Source of the DNA: Botryosphaeria dothidea
Lineage: Eukaryota; Ascomycota; Dothideomycetes; Botryosphaeriales; Botryosphaeriaceae
NCBI GenBank assembly: GCA_011503125.2
Contig: WWBZ02000001.1
Coordinates: 1,240,001 to 1,304,000, forward strand
Direction: 5' to 3'
DNA: 64,000 nt
Below, in pieces: positions 56,524 to 64,000 of the stretch. The stretch's first letter is position 1; every line of letters starts with the position of its first letter. The notes under the pieces are model-generated. The model did no database searches, was not told the origin of the DNA, and saw nothing but the letters and a program-made list of their open reading frames with translations. Both the position numbers and the translations under genes were made by a program.

Positions 56524-59100
56524 ATGCAAGCGCCGCCCACAGCTCCTCGCGCCCCGCGCCGCCGCGACGGCCGTGTCGTGATCCATCTCGTGCGTCCCCT
56601 CTGCAGTTGGTGGCTTGGCCTGCTCGTAATCCGCCAAAGCCGCAAAACGCGCAACCCGACCCGAGCATCCCAACCTTCTCCTCTCTTTCGGCCGGACGCG
56701 CTGTTTCGCACCGCACTGACTCTCGCGCAGGACTACGATGCCTTCTACTGCGCTGTTGTTGAGGCCGACAACCCTCAGCTCAAGCTGCTGCCGCTGGCTG
56801 TGCAACGCAGGTCCCTCCGCGCCGCACGCCCTCACTGCCTGCTGATGCGTGCGTCCAGAGAAGCAGATCGTCGTCACGTGCGTGCTCCCCCGTCAGCCCG
56901 CTCTCGTCAACCGGAATCCTGGCTGACGATGCGCCGGCTGTAGGTGCAACTACGAAGCCCGCCGCCGAGTAAGCCGCTGCTGAAGCTTCCTGGTCGGAGC
57001 CTCTCGCTGAAAAAGAAACCCCAGGGCTTGCATAAGCTGCAACTTGTCAAAGAAGCCAAACGCCTCTGCCCCGACCTCGTAAGGCCGCGAACGCTCCCGC
57101 CTCTGCTGCAGCGCGGCCCGCCAATCTTGCTGACGCGCGTGTCTCAGGTCGTTGTGCTGGGAGAGGATCTGACCCGCTTCCGCAACGCCTCCAAGCTGCT
57201 CTATCGCTTTCTACGCCAGTTTTCCTGGAACGGCCGGGTGCAAAGTAAGTTCGCTCTTGCTTTTCGGCTTCATCTTACCCCAGATTATTGAGCGCCGCTT
57301 TGACTTTTGCGACAGGGCTGGGTTTCGACGAGGTCAGAGATATCAACCTTGCAGCTGATTGCCTTCTATGAATATCCCTCCCACACGTTCCTGCGCTGAC
57401 AAGGTTAGATATGGCTCGACGTGACCGATCAAGTAGACTACAACGTCAATCTCCTCAACCCCCACGACCTTAAAAACGCCTTTTTCTGCTTATCCAAGGA
57501 CGACCCGACCCATGGGTTTGCCTTCGACGCTACCCACTTCGCGGGCAATACATTTCCCGCCTCCAATGAGCCGAGTAATGACATCAGCCAGGATCTGCTG
57601 CGCCTCCGTCTCCTCGTCGGCTCCCACCTGGCGCAGCATCTCCGAGCCGAACTGGAACATCAGAGAAACTATACCGCCACCGTCGGCATTTCCACAAACA
57701 AGCTCCTCTCCAAGCTTGTCGGCAATGTCAAGAAGCCCAATAGCCAAACAACCCTGCTGCCGCCGTATGCCCGCACTGCGATTGACTTCATCGATGCTCA
57801 TGATATCGGCAAAATCCCGGCCATCGGTTTCAAGCTTGCGCAAAAGCTTCGTGAATACGTGCTCCAGCGTCCCGCCGCCTTCTCCGACGGGCTCATCTAC
57901 GGCGGTACAAGGGAAGAAGTGACTGCTGGTGACGTAAGAAAGCACGTGGGAGTAAGCGCCGAGAGCCTAGAAAATATTCTAGGAGGTCCTGGATCGCCTC
58001 ATGGGATCGGCGCCAAAGTTTGGGGGCTACTTCACGGCGTCGATGATTCGGAAGTAAGCCAGGCACGCGAGATGCCTAAGCAGATCAGTATTGAAGACAG
58101 CTACATCCGGCTAGATACTCTTGACGAGGTCGTTCGAGAGCTGAGGATGCTAGCGCTCAGCCTATTGAAAAGGATGCACCTCGACCTACTTGAGGATGAG
58201 GAAGGTGACGAAGAAACTGAGCAAGGCTACCGCCTCGGTTCAGAGATCGCCGCTCCTAGTTCTCGACCTTTGAATGCAGAGACTGCCGCAGCCAATTCCG
58301 CTCCTGTCAGATCTCCTGCACCTCGGTCGGTCAGGAAGCGTTGGATCGCACATCCCCGCACCCTGCGCCTGTCGACGCGTCCGCGTCCGCCCGTAGATCC
58401 TGCTACGAACACCCGTCAGCGCACGTTCGCACGCGTATCGAGGTCGGCTCATCTGCCTAATTTTGTCTTCAGTCTGACTTCTACTGTCGACTCGCTTGCT
58501 GAGCGCCTTGTCACCGAAGCGCTTCTCCCGCTCTTTCGCAAACTGCACCCCGAAAGAAGCGGATGGAACTTGAGCCTTGTAAATGTAGCGGTGACCAATA
58601 TGGCAGACTCCGCGGGAGACGCAAAGACCAGCAGCGGAAGAAATATCGGCCAAATGTTCAAGAAGCAAAATCATGTACTCAACCAATGGAGAGTTACAGA
58701 AGAGCATGTCACACCAGACCCGGGCCACGTTCCCGTCACCGGAGTTGCCGACGGCGGTGGAGACGACGGCGATCTGCCCGATCCTGCTGCACCTCACGAG
58801 CTTGCCACAGAGTTTACTCTCTCAGACTCGCGCTCTTCTGGTCCGAGATACGCCGAGAGAAGATGTCCCGCCATAGACGCGCGTCGTACGGGCTCAGAAG
58901 ACCTTCTGGTTCCAAGCGAATCGTCTCAGGATAGCCGCGCCACGCTTGGTGATGGCGAAGTTGACCCTGGTTGGATCAATGAGGCTGAAGACTTTTCCCT
59001 GGACGAACCCGAGGTGCGTTCGGCTTGCGCCATTTGCGGTGCACTCATGCCGGCATTTGCTACGGCTGCCCATGCAAGATTCCATGCACTTGAAGAATAA
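56524..59100 (+). CDS. POLI: DNA polymerase iota (Y-family translesion polymerase)
   Basis: A nuclear low-fidelity polymerase for replication past DNA lesions. Eight exons, 56524-56589, 56731-56806, 56859-56877, 56944-56968, 57025-57078, 57148-57244, 57316-57332 and 57409-59100, give 681 residues. Catalytic acidic motifs: HLDYDAFYCAVVE (Asp23 and Asp25) and LGFDEIWLDVTD (Asp117, Glu118). Also visible are LAVQQKQIVVTCNYEARRRG spanning exons 2-5, VVVLGEDLTRFRNASKLLYR, the palm block ATVGISTNKLLSKLVGNVKK and the little-finger part VRELRMLALSLLKRM. The C-terminus has GRNIGQMFKKQ (a possible PCNA-interacting motif) and a final finger CAICGALMPAFATAAHARFH resembling a ubiquitin-binding UBZ. Exons of 19, 25 and 17 nt are unusually small. 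Intron 2 appears to use a GC donor (GCAGGT); only this choice restores VQQKQIVVT in frame. Confidence 0.93.
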
Positions 59101-62100
59101 GAAATAGATGGCGCCATATTTTTCCTCACACAAGAACTTCAGCCACTGCACATGCTGGGATGCCGCGCTTGTTTGTCTTTGCTGCGGCCTTTTCCCCTCT
59201 GCTTAGCCTTGCGGAATGTCTAAGCGCCAAAGGATCACGCATGCGTGCGTAAGTAGAGGAGGTATCTATACAGGCGCCCTATTAGGGGAAGCAGATGGTG
59301 CCTATTCGCATGCAGCCCTCTCGGGTTAGAGTGCCGCTAGTGGTGATTGCTTATGCCCCGAGATTTTCAGCTTTTCGTGACCGGCCATGCCACGTGTGCA
59401 ACCCGCATTCAACTGCCGCGAAGATGATTATTTCTCCGGAAAGCCGCATAGTATCGCGACGGTCGCCGCCGGGCTCCGTGTTCCGTAATCAAGACGAGGG
59501 ACTCGCAATGTACGCGAGCATCACGTGTGATGGTGGTGTCTCAGATGGCAAAAAGCCGCAAAAACGCATGACAGCCCATCACCCAGCAAACGCGTCATGC
59601 AGAAGCTTGACTCATCTCGCAGCGGAAAAGTGCTAAATTCAGCAAGTAGCTGACCAGAGTAGCGACGTCACTTTTCGCATTCTCAGCCTCGCCCGTCATC
59701 ATCAGCACAACCTTTTAGCCTTCCACGTGAGTGGTCGCCAAAAGCCACCTGCCCTTTCAAAATCCCCATCTGATCAACAAAGAAGAAATGCGGGCATAAG
59801 AATAGCTTGCGGACAATTAGCCGTTGGATTCGCGCCTGACTGCGAAAGAAAGAAGTTGGCCTCACGTTTGATGTGTCCAGATGATATAATACGACATGTT
59901 GTGCTCATTCTTTCTTTCGCGTGCTCCAGCTGCGCAGTCACAGGGAACAGAAAAGTGGTTGCCTGCGGTCCTTGCTCTCGCCTTCTCAACACACCCCTGT
60001 GGCAGTGCAAAATAGATCGATCGACACACCAACAAGCCTTCTCAGCCCTCTCGTTGGCTCGAAGTCGTTACCCAACACTAGCCCCATCGGGCAACCCAGA
60101 AGCATTTTCTTCTGCGTCTCCCTTCGGGATCGTGCATCTCGGCTGGGCTGACTGGCTGAGAGGCTGGCTGACGGCCGCCCTGTTCGCCCCCACAAAATCT
60201 TTTCCGTGCTCCTTCCTGCTCTCCGTGTCGCAGAATAGGCAGTCTGGCCGCTCGCCTTGTGGCCATGTTTCGTTGCTTCGGAAACGCCAACGAGTCTCTC
60301 CGGTTGCTATTTTGATATGTTCTCGTTCGTCGCGGCTCTTTCTCCGCGCGCTTGCCTCAAACATTCTCTCTCCCTTCTCTACTCTTTTCGGTCCGGCTCG
60401 CGCTTCCTGGCACCGCTTATGCTTGATCTGCGACTCCTTGCATCCCGAGTGCGGAGAGCCTGTACGTTTGCACGCCGTAACTGACCAAAAGGAACGATCG
60501 CCTGCAAACGAAGTGTTTTATCTTTCGCGAGCAAGGACTGCGCTGTCAGCTGTTGTTGATGCGATCGCGGCTTGTCACGTTGGTCGTCGTCATCGCGGGG
60601 CTGGGTTGAACCTAACTCTTCTTCACCCTCCTGTCTGCTCGCGTCTTCCCTGCGCGGGCTGTTGCGTTCCATTTTTAACGTTTTTCCCTCTTTGTTTTTG
60701 GCGGGGCTGTTTCGTTCGACCCAGGTCGCCTCCCTTGCGTCTTCTGTTGCCCCGTTCCGAGGTCTTGGTTTGACGCGCGACACGTATCAAGAGAGTGTAC
60801 ATGTAGGATGTTGCCTTTTCGTTCGCGCTGATCTATTTTTTCTCTCGCGAAGCGTGTCGCAAGGGACGTGTGGAGCATTTTGGGCAACCTTCCCCCAGCA
60901 GGTTTCGCGAAAGTTCTCCATTTGAAACTTGGGAGGATAGTATTCTATTCTTACGCAGAGTTGGCGTTTCGGCCTGATCACGTCGGCCTCGGCTGGAACT
61001 CCGATGCACAAGGCACCTTCATGCTACGTCGCTTAGATCAAACTTCGCGTCGCCGGCGAAGAAGGCGCGAAGATCAAGATAGCAAAGCGCAAGGGTTTCT
61101 GCACGTGAAGGGGCCCTGCGTAGTGTTGGTTTGTGAGTTGAAGCGTGATTCAGCGAGCGTTGAATCATGAAACTGCCTCGACGGGGCTTCTTTTTGTTCT
61201 ATTTTTCTTCTACGCCGCTGCTACTGCTGCAGGGCGAATGGTTAATCTTCTGTTCGCAACGGTCCGATACAGGAAACCTGGGAGCGGGGCCTGCTGATCG
61301 CCACTCCCGCAGGCGTCGTCACAGCCTAGCAGCCATCCCTCATCGTCCCTGCGTCTTTTTGCCCTTGCGTAAACAATTTGACTTTTGGCTTGTTGGCGCT
61401 GGTGCAACAAGACCCCACATGGCGGAACATCGAACGGTGCCTCAGATAGACGAGGCCTGAGGAACGGCAGAATTAGCCTGTGCAGTGACGTAAAATAACC
61501 CTGAAGCACCGCGTGCCGGACGTCGGGAGACCCTGCGGCGCCAGTTGGAACAAGGTTCGGACGGAGTCGAAGCGCTATGGCGCCCTTCGAGATGTCCGCG
61601 GAAATAACTTACCCTTCCACCTATCAGGAGAGCAGCCCCGGCCGGCATCCCGACGGCAAAAAGCTTGATGGGTGGGATGGCGGACTTACAAATGATGGTG
61701 TAAGCCGCTGCTAACGTCTGACTGACATCACTCGATACATTGAGGCGCTAAGCTTGAGTTTGACGGGAATCGGCTGTCTTGTACCGAGATCAATTTTGCT
61801 CTTCCTAGCTGAATCATGAGCGGAGCAATCTCCTACTTAGGCATCTTTGATGATGATAGGAAGTATGCAATACTGTGTAGGTGGGTGAACAAACACATTG
61901 GCAACCAAAATTTGCGAAAAAAAAACCCCCCCCCTATTGACAAGATATCAAAACACACTGACCGTTCTGCTAGTCTACATCAACATATTGAGATCATCCC
62001 ACATATAATTCTCTTTAACTGACTTTCAGGAAAGACCATTTGCTGCTACACTAAGGGGATCGCCATTGGAAATAGACGGGGGGAGCTTTGCTCGATCAGA

Positions 62101-62756
62101 ACCATGCGCTCCAAGCGATGGTTGTGGAGGAGGGAAGGAGGTCTCATCATCCTTACCCCGTCTGAGCGCGTTCCATGCTTGGGTGTTATGGAGGAGTACC
62201 GCGAGACCCTGGTCAAGACTCCCCAACGACTTTCAATATGCCAATGATATCGCTGGTCGCCGACACTGACCGCCGTCCCTATTCACTCGTCTTTCTTGCC
62301 GACTCAGGTTTCCCTGGGGAAATGACCTGTATGGCGGCGTTGTCCCACCGCGGGATAGCATTCAGCCCACATCTCACCAACAGCTACAAGTAGCGCAAAC
62401 ATCACATGTCTTTGGACACTCCAGGCTTTACGTGTGGAAACACAATGTTGTCTGGGTTCTATTTTATCTCGATTTTGGTTTCAGCGCTCGGCTGACAGGT
62501 GAGGACGCACTCATTGCGGTTCGTGCACTCTTGCTGACAGAATCGAGTGTTCGTTCACAACAAGGGGAATATTTTTAGGTCTCGAAAATACTCACATGCC
62601 ATTTCAAGGGAGATTTTGTTTTCCAAAGGGGTTTCGATTGGAATTTGCAGATAACCTACCGCCAGAACACCAAGGTCACAGCTTGTAAAATGAACAGGCT
62701 CCCACTTCCTACACATGAGCTGCACGAATATGAAACATCCCAATCAACGAGAAGAC
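59101..62756. other. long intergenic stretch, no gene recognised
   Basis: About 3.7 kb. A 348-codon plus frame (59727-60773) is the longest, but it has a biased Cys/Ser/Arg/Phe composition, runs through T/C-rich tracts and overlaps several minus-strand frames; I see no motif and do not call it. Homopolymer runs occur near 61918-61935. A possible second exon of the gene at 62757-63260 lies near its right end. Confidence 0.45.
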
Positions 62757-63260
62757 TTACCTGCGGACAGACCTCGGAGGGTCCTTTGGCGGCACGGGCG
62801 GGGGAGGAGGTGACGGCGACAGATGACGCTCACGACGAGTGGGTGCTCTCCTCGGAGTACACCCATCCTGCTTTGGAAAAGTAGGAGGAGCGGGCCGATG
62901 TATAGCAAGCCTACGTCGCAGGCCGGCCTTGAGTGCCTGAGTCCTGCTCTGCGTCTTGTCCTCCTTCGGCGCTGCCGCCTCCGTCTCCTCCTGATGCACG
63001 TTTTGGTTCTGCCGCTGCACCAGCCACTCCTCGAAAGTGGGTTTGTTGGCTCCCGTTGCGATGCGCCCTTCCAAAGCGGCGAGGGTATAAGCACGGTGGC
63101 GCAGGATGTGGGCTTGTTCGCGGTCCATTTCGGGCAGCGTCTGAGTTGTGTTGGAGCGTCGCGTGTTGTTGGTGCCTCTGGTGGGAGGACCGGTGACGAA
63201 GGGATTGTGTTGAGTGGGGACCCTTTGAAAGGTAGTGTTCTCGTTAGCGTTCCTATTCAT
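62757..63260 (-). CDS. proline-rich hypothetical protein, possibly spliced at 3' end
   Basis: ATG at 63260 and a 167-codon frame. It begins MNRNANENTTFQRVPTQHNP, followed by a charged helix-like segment (MDREQAHILRHRAYTLAALE, then GRIATGANKPTFEEWLVQRQ, about residues 45-84), a Gln/Glu/Lys-rich linker, a basic stretch and a Pro-rich end (SPSPPPPPVPPKDPPRSV). The frame stops at a TAA lying inside a perfect donor CGCAG|GTAAGT (donor at 62760), so the transcript is probably spliced there. The nearest acceptor (TTCGTGCAG, about 40 nt on) would add about 18 residues and stop. I recognise no family. Confidence 0.5.
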   Translation of the reverse strand: MNRNANENTTFQRVPTQHNPFVTGPPTRGTNNTRRSNTTQTLPEMDREQAHILRHRAYTLAALEGRIATGANKPTFEEWLVQRQNQNVHQEETEAAAPKEDKTQSRTQALKAGLRRRLAIHRPAPPTFPKQDGCTPRRAPTRRERHLSPSPPPPPVPPKDPPRSVRR

Positions 63261-64000
63261 TATGGCAGCAGAGTTTTCTTAATTAGATTTCTTGAAGCGT
63301 ATGCTTGCAGAAATGTTGAGGAAATCCTGGCGGTTGGAATGAACGGAAACTGTAACGGGACGTTGATGACATTCACTTATTCCACCTTCATTCTGGTTAT
63401 TTAGATCATTCAGGGTTCTTCACGATGTTGTTGTTCAATTCTGACAATGTCGTGGTTGTCGTACAAAGACGTTGTTCCGTTTGTGGAGTTTCTTTGTTCA
63501 ACCTTCGCTTCTGTCCTTGAGCGGGTGGGCATGTTCTCATTATACGGTAATCACCAGAAAGTTCGCTGATCACCGACGAATTTGGGTTCAGTAATTGCTA
63601 TGACGCGCTATTTATCAGTCTTCGTGTGCTTTTTCACTTCGTTAATGTTCAACAAGAGACCAAATTGGGTCAGATGCCGAGAACGCTGCAAATATTGACA
63701 CAAGATCTACGGCGAACATACAAACCAGGAGCCCGTATAATGGAGGAAAAGCTTTCTTAAACTCAAATTTATCCTTTCATAGATCATATTAATCATACTT
63801 TAATTGCGCTATGCTTATCATTAGGCTTAAGCAGATCAGATATTATGCATTTGCTTTACTCGAATCGCAGCGCGGCCGCAGCACTACCAGCCGTAATGTT
63901 ATTGCTGAACTCCTATATATTTAAGAGGGATCAATCAGGCCCTCCAAGTGCACGCACATTCCACTTGATGTCCTCGTATCCCCCGCTTTGCGAAAGAACG
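63261..64000. other. intergenic, AT-rich toward the end
   Basis: No frame of note apart from shadows of the minus-strand gene. The stretch 63560-63930 is AT-rich and lacks open frames. The first part is probably the promoter of the gene starting at 63260. Confidence 0.5.

Noticed and set aside
59727..60773. 348-codon plus-strand frame
   Set aside because: Length alone is suggestive, but the composition is odd (Cys, Phe, Ser, Arg), it runs through pyrimidine tracts, has no domain, and minus-strand frames overlap it.

Overview
This 64-kb window looks like nuclear DNA of a filamentous ascomycete (Pezizomycotina). Genes carry several short GT-AG introns (about 42-190 nt) with CTAAC-like branch sites. 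The gene set is typically fungal: Rxt3, Btn1/CLN3, a bifunctional PFK-2/FBPase-2, a Zn2Cys6 regulator, a cytochrome P450 and a UreG. Stop codons in a dead transposon fit repeat-induced point mutation (RIP). Dothideomycetes is my guess for the class and is inference only. Gene density is low, with long non-coding stretches between compact multi-exon genes. I rebuilt the gene models by eye from reading frames and splice signals, so each exon list is a hypothesis, though every junction was checked for phase.

Left part (1-27 kb): a small possible gene (0.96-1.18 kb, minus); ureG (6.1-7.0 kb, plus); an unrecognised multi-pass membrane protein (10.8-11.9 kb, minus); a small basic hypothetical protein (14.3-14.9 kb, minus); a decayed reading frame (16.4-16.9 kb); a bifunctional 6-phosphofructo-2-kinase/fructose-2,6-bisphosphatase (18.9-20.5 kb, minus); and RXT3 of the Rpd3L histone deacetylase complex (23.0-27.05 kb, minus). 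RXT3 is divergent from BTN1/CLN3 (27.9-29.5 kb, plus).

Middle part (30-47 kb): a complete but dead hAT transposon (30,695-33,543) with an 8-bp target duplication and matching termini. Its single transposase frame is cut by seven stop codons. Next come a C2H2-finger protein (34.6-35.4 kb, plus), a TMEM184/OST-alpha membrane protein (37.6-39.0 kb, minus) divergent from a Zn2Cys6 regulator (39.5-41.3 kb, plus), and a pisatin-demethylase-like P450 (44.8-46.6 kb, plus) with an in-frame stop. This stretch reads as accessory DNA.

Right part (47-64 kb): a membrane-associated, SAM-methyltransferase-like protein (48.9-50.3 kb, minus); an unrecognised protein with an RVxF-type PP1-docking motif (54.8-55.9 kb, minus) divergent from DNA polymerase iota (56.5-59.1 kb, plus); and a proline-rich hypothetical protein (62.8-63.3 kb, minus). 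The polymerase has eight exons, including micro-exons and an apparent GC-AG intron. No rRNA, tRNA or CRISPR array was recognised. I found no convincing new multi-gene system; the most unusual items are the hAT relic, the splicing of the polymerase gene, and the decayed P450 beside a regulator and a transporter-like gene.
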